A DNA stretch of 17,087 nucleotides from an uncultured Sutterella sp. (GCA_937943605.1 CALEAW010000007.1:1-17087), one strand, 5' to 3'. Positions 1 to 7,644 are shown, counted from the first letter of the stretch. Numbers and translations: made by a program. The notes: generated by a model not told the origin, from the letters alone.

Positions 1-7
1 AAATGAG

Positions 8-55
8 AAGGGGGCACTGCTTAGTCGACATGCGACTTTTGCAACACCCCCTTTT
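8..55 (+). terminator. Rho-independent terminator of a gene left of the window
   Basis: An AAGGGGG arm (8-14) pairs with CCCCCTT (47-53). Inside, TGC (18-20) pairs with GCA (41-43) and AGTCG (23-27) pairs with CGACT (33-37). A T-rich tail follows at 52-66. The T tract lies on the plus-strand side, so it most likely ends a rightward transcript entering the window. On the minus strand the hairpin is followed only by TTCTCATTT, so it would be a poor terminator for licD. Confidence 0.75.
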
Positions 56-116
56 ATTATTTTTTGAATGTGTAAGATAGTCCTATGGGATATATGTTGT
101 TTCCTAACAAAAACAT

Positions 117-914
117 TTAAGGAATTAAAACATTAAATTCAACTAGATGTGTATGGCGTTGTTTCAATGAAGGGATTTTCATGTAGTCGCCATAATACAT
201 TAGTATGCTGTCGTAGTTTTTGGGGCCTGGTAATGTCAAACCTTCAAATTTATATTTCCTTTCTATTGGAAAAAAGTCTTCTGTTTTCCATATGGAGTTG
301 TCATTGTTTTCTAAGTCGTAGTAGTATGCGGTGTAGTAGCTACTATCTATGTTGTCGATATGGTGTTTAGTTTTAATCTGCTCTAAATATTTATTTATTA
401 GTAGTTTGCAAATTTTCTTAGGGATTGATAGTGTGTAATAAATAAATTTATTATTTTTACGCAGCTTATTTCTTTTATCTATAAAAGTTTTTAGTTTGCG
501 TATTTTTTGTGTTATTGGGAGTGTTTTTGAATCGAATCCGTCGATAATAAATATATCGATAAAAGCACCGTTGCTGATGCCTAAATCGTTGTTGTTGCCT
601 TCTTTGATAAAGAGTCTGTTATCTCTTAATTTTGAAAATGGGTATTTGTAGAAAGGATCGCTTCCAGGGCGTTGTAGATAAAAATAACTAGGCCATTTGT
701 TTTCTAGAGATAAGAATTTCTCATAATTTTTTTTAGTGATGAAGATATCTAGATCATCATCCCATGGAATAAAGCCTTGGTGTCTAACGGCTCCTAGTAG
801 GGTTCCGTATGCAAGACTGTACTCAATATCATTAGAACGCATGAAATCATCGAAGTCCGACAACATCCTGGTTAGATACTTGTGAACCTTATCTATATCA
901 ATTCTATTTGTCAT
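117..914 (-). CDS. licD: LicD-family phosphocholine transferase
   Basis: The 265-residue protein is a LicD/FKTN-type nucleotidyltransferase-fold enzyme. Seen: the family signature at residues 36-57, with GTLLGAVRH followed by GFIPWDDDLDI (acidic residues D52, D53, D54, D56); KLRDN near 95-99; an IDIFIIDG stretch near 119-126; and GDYMKIP near the C-terminus (about 242-248). Family members move phosphocholine from CDP-choline to cell-surface sugars (LPS, capsule or teichoic acid), so a role at the inner face of the membrane on glycan precursors is inferred. The start at 914 is preceded by AAGAGA, a modest ribosome site. The gene is divergent from the licC-licA fusion and licB, which would supply its donor. 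It is strikingly AT-rich (two hand-counted 60-base lines gave about 22% and 35% GC, against about 53% in an ileS line) and has many AAA/AAT/ATA codons, suggesting acquisition. The exact phospho-group and acceptor are not known; phosphoethanolamine or another phospho-alcohol is possible. Confidence 0.88.
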   Translation of the reverse strand: MTNRIDIDKVHKYLTRMLSDFDDFMRSNDIEYSLAYGTLLGAVRHQGFIPWDDDLDIFITKKNYEKFLSLENKWPSYFYLQRPGSDPFYKYPFSKLRDNRLFIKEGNNNDLGISNGAFIDIFIIDGFDSKTLPITQKIRKLKTFIDKRNKLRKNNKFIYYTLSIPKKICKLLINKYLEQIKTKHHIDNIDSSYYTAYYYDLENNDNSIWKTEDFFPIERKYKFEGLTLPGPKNYDSILMYYGDYMKIPSLKQRHTHLVEFNVLIP

Positions 915-968
915 GAGGTTCTCTTGGAGACTATTCTTCTAGTGCAAAGCGTAAGTTTGAAAAATGAT

Positions 969-974
969 ATTATA
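969..974 (-). promoter_or_regulatory. Candidate -10 element for licD
   Basis: The minus strand reads a perfect TATAAT here, about 55 bases upstream of the licD ATG. The -35 at 17-bp spacing is AATACA, matching the consensus only in its last three bases. A start near 962 would leave a leader of about 48 nt. The surroundings are very AT-rich, so a chance match is possible. Confidence 0.4.
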
Positions 975-1026
975 TGGCTTTTTTAACGATATGTATTTAT
1001 GTTAGTGTTTTCGAATGCTTATTTTA

Positions 1027-1058
1027 AAAGAACTACTTTTTTACAAAAGTAGTTCTTT
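1027..1058. repeat. Perfect 14-bp inverted repeat between divergent licD and licC-licA
   Basis: AAAGAACTACTTTT (1027-1040) and AAAAGTAGTTCTTT (1045-1058) are exact reverse complements around a TTAC loop. It lies in the 213-bp divergent intergenic region, between the candidate licD -10 (969-974) and a TATAAA (1061-1066) that could serve the plus-strand genes. It could be an operator for a dimeric regulator, a leftover terminator (the arms are AT-rich with short T runs on both sides), or an RNA hairpin. No known operator consensus was recognised. Confidence 0.6.
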
Positions 1059-1127
1059 AGTATAAAAAGTTAAAAGTACAATTAAATGGCATAGTATATA
1101 TTTAGTGCATACAGGTATTTTTCAAAA

Positions 1128-2852
1128 ATGCTCACGCTAGGACAATTTTCCTTGCTTCGAGATCTAGCTGAAGCTAAGCGCCCATTAACCCAAGAGACGC
1201 TTAATAGTTCAGTAGGGCAAGCGCTTCATGCTAAAGGTTTCATCGATTCTGGTTCTATAACCCCGATGGGCTTGGAGGCACTTGAACCTTTTAAAGTTGA
1301 CAATGCTGTCATTATGGCGGCAGGTTTTTCTTCAAGATTTGCCCCTTTATCTTATGAAACGCCAAAAGGCCTAACCTCGGTTCGTGGTGAAAAACTCATT
1401 GAGCGTCAGATCAGACAATTAAAGGCAGCAGGTATCGACGAGATCATTGTCGTCGTTGGGTATAAGAAAGCGCTTTTTGAATATTTGGAAGAGCGTTTTG
1501 GTGTCACGATTGTTGAAAACCACGAGTATTCTAAAAGAAACAATCACTCATCCTTATGGGCTGTTAGAGGACATTTAAAAAACTCCTACATTTGCTCTGT
1601 TGATAATTACTTTGTAGAGAATCCTTTCCATTTATATGAGATGGGGGCGTTCTACTCTGCTGAGTTTGCAGCAGGAGAAACATCAGAGTGGTGTATGGAG
1701 GTTGATCAGAATAATCAGATCTCGTCTGTACAAGTGGGCGGCAAAGATGCTTGGTACATGATTGGCCACGCTTATTTTGATCAGCAATTCTCTGAGGCAT
1801 TTATTCGGATTTTATCTCAGGTTTATGATCGAGATGAAACCAAGGATCAATTGTGGGAAGCCATCTTCGTGGCTCATCTAGATTCTTTGTCGATGAAAAT
1901 CCACAAGAACACGATTCCGAATATTTATGAATTTGACAGCATCGAGGATGCTAAGCGTTTTGATCCAACGTTTTTTGACCATAATCCTTCACGTATCCTT
2001 GACGATATTGAGAAGGTGTTAAACGTCAAACGTGAACAGCTAACGCATATTTATCCTTTGAAGTCAGGTTTAACCAACCTTTCTTGCTACTTTTCTGTGG
2101 ATGGTCGCGGTTATGTTTATCGTTATCCAGGCGTTGGCACAGAAAAACTTGTCGATCGTCAGGCGGAGTTCGCTGCGCTGAAAGTTGCTCAACAAACTGA
2201 GCTAGATGGCACATACATTGCAGGTTGTCCTGATTTGGGTTGGAAGATCTCGCGGTTTGTTGACGACGCGCGAATGTTGAACCCCAAAGAAGATTCGGAC
2301 TTAAAGGCCGCAATGATGTTGATGCGTAAGCTCCATCAACTCGATGCCACAATCGAAAGAGATTTTGATTTTTTGAAGCAGGGGTTGAAATACGAAGGTT
2401 TATGGCTTCCGTACGTCGCAATGACCGATGATGATCGCTTTTTGAGAGAGGCCGTTCTTCGCTTGACCGAAAAGACGCCCACGCGAAAAACGGTTCTAAC
2501 CCACAATGACTTCTTCGGTTTAAATATTCTCATTGACCCAGCCAATCAGTTGCATTTAATTGACTGGGAGTATGCCGGGATGGGAGATGAAGCCAATGAC
2601 TACGGTACGTTCGTGGTCACGAGTTTGTTGACTGACGAAGAAGCGGATAAAGCGCTCGACTATTATTTAGAGCGCATGCCGACTCTAGAAGAGCGTTGTC
2701 ACTTTTATGCCTATGTCGTCTTTGCTGCCTGGTGTTGGTACAACTGGGCGCTATATAAAGAGGCACTAGATGAGTGCGTCGGCGATTGGCGAGGTGTCTA
2801 TCGCCGTTATGCTGTGCATTATTTGACTCGCTTGAATAGCTTGGCCTTATGA
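1128..2852 (+). CDS. licCA: LicC-LicA fusion: phosphocholine cytidylyltransferase plus choline kinase, with winged-helix-like N-terminus
   Basis: A 574-residue protein with three parts. Residues 1-55 resemble a small winged-helix domain (helices around LGQFSLLRDLAE and LTQETLNSSVG, then a short strand pair ending in the ITPMGLEALEPF segment). Residues 57-280 are an NTP-transferase domain with the signature MAAGFSSRFAPLSYETPKGL (63-82) and the acidic VDN near 158-160. Residues 285-574 are a choline-kinase/APH-type domain with the catalytic loop HNDFFGLN (H459, D461, N466) and the metal-binding IDWEYAG (D479). The fusion would phosphorylate choline and then make CDP-choline, giving the LicD donor. 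A licCA fusion is known from Treponema denticola. The stop overlaps the next start as ATGA, so translation is coupled. The start at 1128 has only a distant AGG (12 nt away), so initiation is probably weak. An in-frame start further in would cut into the first domain. Confidence 0.85.
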   Translation: MLTLGQFSLLRDLAEAKRPLTQETLNSSVGQALHAKGFIDSGSITPMGLEALEPFKVDNAVIMAAGFSSRFAPLSYETPKGLTSVRGEKLIERQIRQLKAAGIDEIIVVVGYKKALFEYLEERFGVTIVENHEYSKRNNHSSLWAVRGHLKNSYICSVDNYFVENPFHLYEMGAFYSAEFAAGETSEWCMEVDQNNQISSVQVGGKDAWYMIGHAYFDQQFSEAFIRILSQVYDRDETKDQLWEAIFVAHLDSLSMKIHKNTIPNIYEFDSIEDAKRFDPTFFDHNPSRILDDIEKVLNVKREQLTHIYPLKSGLTNLSCYFSVDGRGYVYRYPGVGTEKLVDRQAEFAALKVAQQTELDGTYIAGCPDLGWKISRFVDDARMLNPKEDSDLKAAMMLMRKLHQLDATIERDFDFLKQGLKYEGLWLPYVAMTDDDRFLREAVLRLTEKTPTRKTVLTHNDFFGLNILIDPANQLHLIDWEYAGMGDEANDYGTFVVTSLLTDEEADKALDYYLERMPTLEERCHFYAYVVFAAWCWYNWALYKEALDECVGDWRGVYRRYAVHYLTRLNSLAL

Positions 2853-3790
2853 AATACGGGTTACTGAGCGGTATCTTTTGGGCCTTAGATACGGTCCTTT
2901 TAGGTATTGCACTGGGTCTAGTGATACCAGACGACACCTTTTCAAAGGTCCTTTGGTTGATTCCAGTGGCTGGTGCTTTTTTGCATGATCTCTTCAGTGC
3001 ATTGTGGCTATTGTGTCTGACGGTGGTCAGAAGACGCGTTAAGCAATTGACTGATGCGTTACATACCAAGCATGGCTTAGCTGTGGTGATGGCTGCGCTT
3101 TTGGGTGGCCCAGTTGGGATGACTGGCTATATGTTGGCCATCAAATACATTGGTCCAGGATATACCGCTTGCATTTCAGCCTTTTATCCTGCTTTTGGTG
3201 CGCTGTTAGCTCGCATGCTTCTTAAGGAGAAACTTTCAATTGGGCAATACGCTAGCTTTGCTATCGCGCTTTTAGGTGTTATGGGTATCGGTTACTTGAG
3301 TGCGGGCAACAGTACTGTTAGCGATCCTGTGTTAGGCTTTGTGTTTGCTTTGGTGTGTGTGGTAGGTTGGGGATCGGAAGCGGTTTTAGGCAGCTACGCC
3401 ATGAGGCACGAGTTAATTGACAATCAAATTGCTTTGCAAATTAGGAACGGGATCTCTGGCATGATTTACGGTGCTATTGTGATTCCACTACTCGGAATTT
3501 CGGATTTGGTTATCGATGGGTTTAGTACAGACAATTATTTGTTTGTGGCTTTATGTGCAGCCATTGGCACGCTTTCTTATCTCTTTTATTACAAAGCGAT
3601 CGACAGTATTGGTCCTTCACGAGGGATGGCGCTTAATATTTCTTATGCGGCATGGGCGCTCATTCTGAGCGTCTTTATGCTTCATTACATCCCAAGTGTT
3701 CTGGAATGGATCTGTTGCGGGATGATTCTCGTGGGAACGATCTTTTCTGCTAACTCTTGGAAGAGTGTTTGGTATAGAGCGCGTTCTTGA
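2849..3790 (+). CDS. licB: DMT/EamA-superfamily permease, LicB-type choline transporter
   Basis: A 313-residue membrane protein with about ten hydrophobic segments arranged as two EamA repeats (about 1-145 and 155-308). The repeat ends are recognisable: YIGPGYTACISAFYPAFGAL near 101-120, and a second SIGPSRGMALNISYAAWAL near residues 252-270. LicB proteins of this superfamily take up choline for the licABC pathway. The ATG overlaps the licC-licA stop by 4 bases (ATGA), so the two are co-translated and almost certainly act together; this context is the main reason for naming choline as substrate. DMT permeases also export amino acids or move other metabolites, so family membership is firm and substrate is inferred. 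Composition is closer to the housekeeping genes than licD is. A hairpin terminator follows at once. Confidence 0.75.
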   Translation: MKYGLLSGIFWALDTVLLGIALGLVIPDDTFSKVLWLIPVAGAFLHDLFSALWLLCLTVVRRRVKQLTDALHTKHGLAVVMAALLGGPVGMTGYMLAIKYIGPGYTACISAFYPAFGALLARMLLKEKLSIGQYASFAIALLGVMGIGYLSAGNSTVSDPVLGFVFALVCVVGWGSEAVLGSYAMRHELIDNQIALQIRNGISGMIYGAIVIPLLGISDLVIDGFSTDNYLFVALCAAIGTLSYLFYYKAIDSIGPSRGMALNISYAAWALILSVFMLHYIPSVLEWICCGMILVGTIFSANSWKSVWYRARS

Positions 3791-3802
3791 GGGTGTAAAA
3801 AT

Positions 3803-3842
3803 AGAGAGAGTGGCCATTTTTTGCGAAGATGCCACTCTCTTT
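3803..3842. terminator. Bidirectional terminator between licB and dut
   Basis: AGAGAGTGGC (3805-3814) pairs with GCCACTCTCT (3831-3840) around a 16-nt loop. It lies between the convergent ends of licB (plus) and dut (minus). In the minus direction the stem is followed by CTATTTTTA; in the plus direction only by TTTG. It therefore probably serves dut best and licB less well. Confidence 0.75.
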
Positions 3843-3856
3843 GTCAATGTGACGAT

Positions 3857-4303
3857 TTAGCCGCGTCCCGTCGAACCAAAGCCACCTGTGCCACGTTCGC
3901 TAGCATCAAAATCATCGACTAAACGGAAATCCGCTTGCATCACAGGAACGATGACCAACTGAGCCAAACGTTCAAAGGGTTCAAGCGTAAACGGCGTCTG
4001 ACCACGATTCCAAGTGGAGATCATTAATTCGCCCTGATAGTCACTATCAATCAAGCCAACGAGATTACCGAGGACGATGCCTTTCTTGTGACCAAGACCT
4101 GAGCGTGGCAGAATCATGGCGGCGTAGCCAGGATCGCCAATATGAATGGCAAGCCCGGTGCGAACTAACACGGTTTCGCCAGGGTTGATCGTGATGGGTT
4201 CATCGAGAAGGGCACGAAGGTCAAGACCAGCGGAACCTGGAGTCGCGTAAGCGGGCATGCGGTCACGCATGCGTTCATCAAGAATTCGGACGTCAATCTG
4301 CAT
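3857..4303 (-). CDS. dut: dUTP diphosphatase (dUTPase)
   Basis: This trimeric dUTPase hydrolyses dUTP to dUMP and pyrophosphate, keeping uracil out of DNA and supplying dUMP for thymidylate. The 148-residue length is normal. All five motifs are visible: ATPGSAGLDLR (20-30), PRSGLG (66-71), GNLVGLIDSDYQGEL (79-93, with the presumed catalytic D86 and uracil-stacking Y89), RLAQLVIVP (112-120), and the flexible glycine-rich RGTGGFGSTGRG tail (137-148). The gene starts 2 bp after the coaBC stop, so the two share a transcript, as in many proteobacteria. Its end abuts the terminator shared with licB. Confidence 0.97.
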   Translation of the reverse strand: MQIDVRILDERMRDRMPAYATPGSAGLDLRALLDEPITINPGETVLVRTGLAIHIGDPGYAAMILPRSGLGHKKGIVLGNLVGLIDSDYQGELMISTWNRGQTPFTLEPFERLAQLVIVPVMQADFRLVDDFDASERGTGGFGSTGRG

Positions 4304-4305
4304 GA

Positions 4306-5508
4306 TTAATGTGTTTCTTTTGTGTTGAGAATAAGGGCGGCACGGCGAATGATTTCTTCAGCGACGACATGCTTTTCGGCCGGACCAAAGGATTCAGCGT
4401 TGTTTGGTGTCACAAACAAAACATCATTTTGGTCGCTGCCTAATGCCTGACGAGCGATGTTGCCCACAATAAGGTCAGCGTGCTTCGAAGTACATTTGCC
4501 GCGAGCGTAGTTTTCAAGGTTCGTTGCTTCAGCCGCAAAACCAATCTTCACGGCGACATCAGAGCGTTCACCTACCGTACGAAGAATATCGGGATTTTCT
4601 TCAAATTGCAGTTCAGGTAAGCGACCGTCAATCTTCTTCATCTTACCTTCTTTGGCATTGGCGACACGCCAGTCAGCTACAGCGGCCACCCCAATAAAGA
4701 TATCTGCGCCATTTGTGTCTAACGTTTGGGTAACAGCCTCTAACATGTCGCGTGCCGTGACGGTGTTAATGCGCTTGATGCCATAGGGCGTTGGGAGTGT
4801 CGTGGGACCTGCGATGAGTGTCACATCGGCTCCCGCATCGCGCGCCGCACGTGCAATTTCAAACCCTTGACGACCAGAACTACGATTCGTAATGCCACGA
4901 ACATCATCAATGGGTTCAAAGGTGGGGCCTGCTGTGAGAACCACACGACGACCTGCGAGCGACTTAGGAGAGAGTAGGCCAGGCAACAAATCCATGACTT
5001 CAGCAGGTTCGATCATACGACCGGCGCCATTGTCTCCACAGGCCTGATAACCACAGACGGGACCAGCAAACAATGCGCCATCAGCTTTGAGTTGCGCGAC
5101 GTTACGCTGCGTGGCGGGATTTTCCCACATGAAGCGGTTCATGGCAGGCACAAAGAGCACGGGTTGACGACGAGCAAGAATCAAAGAAGAGACCAAGTCG
5201 TCAGCAATGCCGTTAGCCGCCTTAGCCAAAATGTTGGCGGTGGCAGGCATGACAATCAAAAGGTCACAATCTTGATTTAAGGCGATATGAGGCATGGTGC
5301 CTTGCCCGCCAGGCGTCCATTCGGTGAGCGCGACCGGATGACCAGTTAAGGCTTCGAAGGTAATCGGCCCCACAAAGGCGGTCGCATGTTCTGTCATTGC
5401 GACGTGGACATCAATGCCCGCTTTTTTGAGCGCACGGACAAACTCACAGCTTTTATAGGCGGCAATGCCTCCGGTAACTGCTAGCGTGACACGGCGGATC
5501 GACTGCAT
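4306..5508 (-). CDS. coaBC: Bifunctional phosphopantothenoylcysteine decarboxylase/synthase
   Basis: This 400-residue fusion catalyses two coenzyme A steps: joining 4'-phosphopantothenate to cysteine (CoaB) and decarboxylating the product to 4'-phosphopantetheine with FMN (CoaC). The CoaC half shows TGGIAAYK (12-19), the catalytic histidine of MPHIAL (H74), PAMNRFMW (121-128) and QACGDNGAGRM with C157. The CoaB half shows AGPTFEPIDDVRGITNRSSG (193-212, N208) and GKMKK with K289. The frame opens 10 codons earlier, but the ATG at 5508 is preceded by AGGAG at 9-nt spacing and fits the usual family start, so it was chosen. It is followed after 2 bp by dut and preceded by the antiporter gene on the same strand. 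Confidence 0.96.
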   Translation of the reverse strand: MQSIRRVTLAVTGGIAAYKSCEFVRALKKAGIDVHVAMTEHATAFVGPITFEALTGHPVALTEWTPGGQGTMPHIALNQDCDLLIVMPATANILAKAANGIADDLVSSLILARRQPVLFVPAMNRFMWENPATQRNVAQLKADGALFAGPVCGYQACGDNGAGRMIEPAEVMDLLPGLLSPKSLAGRRVVLTAGPTFEPIDDVRGITNRSSGRQGFEIARAARDAGADVTLIAGPTTLPTPYGIKRINTVTARDMLEAVTQTLDTNGADIFIGVAAVADWRVANAKEGKMKKIDGRLPELQFEENPDILRTVGERSDVAVKIGFAAEATNLENYARGKCTSKHADLIVGNIARQALGSDQNDVLFVTPNNAESFGPAEKHVVAEEIIRRAALILNTKETH

Positions 5509-5540
5509 GAGGAGAGTCTCCTGAGAAATGATGTACAAAG

Positions 5541-5562
5541 CGCTACCCCGGCTAGGGTAGCG
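5541..5562 (-). other. Hairpin in the presumed coaBC 5' leader
   Basis: CGCTACCC (5541-5548) and GGGTAGCG (5555-5562) form a perfect 8-bp GC-rich stem with a 6-nt loop. Neither side has a real T tract, so it is a poor terminator for the upstream antiporter gene. It lies between the candidate promoter (5576-5603) and the coaBC ribosome site, so it would form in the mRNA leader. Confidence 0.55.
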
Positions 5563-5575
5563 TCAACTAAAATGA

Positions 5576-5603
5576 ATTGTACCTAGTTCGGTCGAATTGT
5601 CGT
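5576..5603 (-). promoter_or_regulatory. Candidate coaBC-dut promoter
   Basis: On the minus strand, ACGACA (5598-5603; last four bases match TTGACA) and TACAAT (5576-5581; 5 of 6) are 16 bp apart. Initiation near 5569 would give a leader of about 60 nt. The -35 abuts the antiporter stop codon, so readthrough from that gene remains possible. Confidence 0.4.
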
Positions 5604-5604
5604 G

Positions 5605-7581
5605 TTATTTACGGCGTAGAAAATCCAAAATCCCCGGGCGATCTACCTGGGAAGCGGTTGCCACTTGATCGGTCTCGGGACGCATGTGCGTCTTTTCGGT
5701 TGGAGTCGCCTCGTTATGATTGCTGGGGTCAGAGTTAACCGTGGCGTCAGACGGCTCATTCTTGACCTCATGGGTTGGCGACGTGTGTTCTGTCATCTTC
5801 GCTGAAGCCTCAGTGTGATTGGGCTGAACGACTGACGCCTCTTCGGATTGATCGTTCAGGGTGCGAATGCATTCACCAAAAGGCGCATGGTTAGAGATAG
5901 CCTCGGAAACCGATAGGCTAAGCGCTGAGGCTGTCAACGTTTCGGTGTTGACGAATCGAACATGGTCGTAGCCAGGCACGTCAGCCCAGATACCAGGATC
6001 AGAAGCGATCACGGTAATCGGTAAATCGGTTTTGATGGTACGAGTGGTTTCGATGATATGAATAGAGGTCGTCCTGTTATCCAAAACCATCAATAGCTCT
6101 GCGTGCTGTAAGTGAGCATGGATGAGCGTGGTAGCGTCACACGGGTCACCGGCGATCACTTTGATGCCGATCTCGTCGAGTGTAGTCGCTGCCGTTTGGT
6201 TAGCCGTTACCACAACAATGGTTTGGTTATCTCGATATAGTTGCGTGGCTAAGGGCACCAATAGTGATGTGTCACCGGTAAGGACAATTTGCTGACGGAG
6301 TTGATCTGTTGGCGTATCGTCATCCATTTTTTCAAAAGGCGCTTCACGCAATGCGGCTTCACGCGCCCATCCCCATCGTGAGGTGAGTTGCAAAGTGAGA
6401 CGCGGAATCAGCGAAAAGACGACTGGGTTAAGCGCAATGGACAAAATGGCTGCGCCAACAATCAAATTGACGGTATAGTCGTCGGCTAAACCAAGTTCGC
6501 GCGCTTGAGCGACCAAAATGAACGAAAACTCACCGATTTGAGCTAATGAGGCGCTGACGATTAAGGCGGTTTGTAATGGGTATCGTAGGAAATAAACTAG
6601 ACCAAAGGCGGCCAAGCTCTTACCCAACATGATGATCAAAAGAATGGTCAACACTGAGAGTGGGGCATCAATCAAAATATGCCAGTCAAAGAGCATACCG
6701 ACACCCACGAAAAAGAGCACGCAAAACGCGTCTTGCAATGGCAGGGATTCAGTGGCTGCACGATGAGCAAAACGTGATTCGCGCATGACCATGCCGGCAA
6801 AGAAGGCGCCCAAGGCAAAACTCACGCTAAAAATAGCGGATGCGCCATAAGCAATGCCAACCGCTGAGGCCAATACGAAAAGCGTGAAAAGTTCACGTGA
6901 GCCAGTACGGGCGACTTGTGTCATTAACCACGGTAATAAACGACGGCCAATCACAAACATTACCGCAATAAAAGCGGCCACGTTGCCTAAGGTAATGGCA
7001 ATCTGAATGGCGATGTCTTGCCCGGTGATCGCAGAACTGGGTTGCGAGCCTAAAAGCCCGGCCAAGGGTGGCAATAGCACCAAAATCAACACAGTGGCAA
7101 TGTCTTCAACGACGAGCCAACCCACGGCAATTTGCCCGTTGTGGGTCGGCAAGATACCACGCACTTCCAGTGCTTTGAGTAGCACTACAGTGGATGCGCA
7201 TGACAAACACATGCCTAACACCAATGCTTCACCCCAATGCCAGCCCCAGGCAAAGTGCGCAACTAAGCCACCCAAGAGCGTGGCAATGAACATCTGTAGG
7301 ACAGCTCCTGGAATCGCAATGAATTTAACGCTCAGGAGATCCTTGACAGAAAAATGAAGCCCGACGCCAAACATCAATAGCATGACACCGAGTTCAGAGA
7401 GTTGGTGGGCAAGGGCGGGGTCAGCAAAGACGCCAGGCGTATATTGGCCAGCAGCGATGCCTGCGAGCAAATAACCAACCAATGGTGGTGCCTTAAAAAG
7501 GCGTTCAGCTAAGAAACCAAAAACGAGCGCAAGACTAAACGCGATAACAAGCGTTGAAATCAGAGGAAGGGAGTGTTCCAT
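5605..7581 (-). CDS. CPA2-family monovalent cation:proton antiporter (Kef/YbaL-like)
   Basis: A 658-residue inner-membrane protein. Residues 1-400 form a CPA2 exchanger domain with about 12 hydrophobic segments, including GYLLAGIAAGQYTPG (36-50), GVMLLMFGVGLHFS (65-78) and the ion-site acidic pair in GWLVVEDIATVL (E159, D160), a spelling closer to YbaL/RosB than to KefC. Residues 430-555 sit where the RCK/TrkA-N regulatory domain belongs, but the nucleotide-binding loop reads VLTGDTSLLVP rather than GxGxxG. Residues 575-658 are a polar Thr/Glu/His/Asn-rich tail, probably disordered, ending in a short basic segment. It presumably exchanges K+ or Na+ for H+ in pH or stress control; ligand gating is doubtful. 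ATG at 7581 has AGGA just upstream. It may read through into coaBC-dut. Confidence 0.85.
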   Translation of the reverse strand: MEHSLPLISTLVIAFSLALVFGFLAERLFKAPPLVGYLLAGIAAGQYTPGVFADPALAHQLSELGVMLLMFGVGLHFSVKDLLSVKFIAIPGAVLQMFIATLLGGLVAHFAWGWHWGEALVLGMCLSCASTVVLLKALEVRGILPTHNGQIAVGWLVVEDIATVLILVLLPPLAGLLGSQPSSAITGQDIAIQIAITLGNVAAFIAVMFVIGRRLLPWLMTQVARTGSRELFTLFVLASAVGIAYGASAIFSVSFALGAFFAGMVMRESRFAHRAATESLPLQDAFCVLFFVGVGMLFDWHILIDAPLSVLTILLIIMLGKSLAAFGLVYFLRYPLQTALIVSASLAQIGEFSFILVAQARELGLADDYTVNLIVGAAILSIALNPVVFSLIPRLTLQLTSRWGWAREAALREAPFEKMDDDTPTDQLRQQIVLTGDTSLLVPLATQLYRDNQTIVVVTANQTAATTLDEIGIKVIAGDPCDATTLIHAHLQHAELLMVLDNRTTSIHIIETTRTIKTDLPITVIASDPGIWADVPGYDHVRFVNTETLTASALSLSVSEAISNHAPFGECIRTLNDQSEEASVVQPNHTEASAKMTEHTSPTHEVKNEPSDATVNSDPSNHNEATPTEKTHMRPETDQVATASQVDRPGILDFLRRK

Positions 7582-7644
7582 GCTGATCCTGTGATGAGTG
7601 TAAACGGCGTAAGGAGAGTCGTTGAGACTATAGGTGCTGATTCA

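Noticed and set aside
149..370. A 73-codon plus-strand frame within licD
   Set aside because: It is an antisense shadow of licD without ribosome site or motif.
5509..5538. Ten-codon upstream extension of coaBC
   Set aside because: The ATG at 5508 has a well-spaced AGGAG and matches the usual family N-terminus.
5553..5564. A 12-base word, GACGCTACCCTA, on the minus strand here and on the plus strand at 17026-17037
   Set aside because: Shared 12-mers are expected by chance in 17 kb on two strands, and only two copies were seen.
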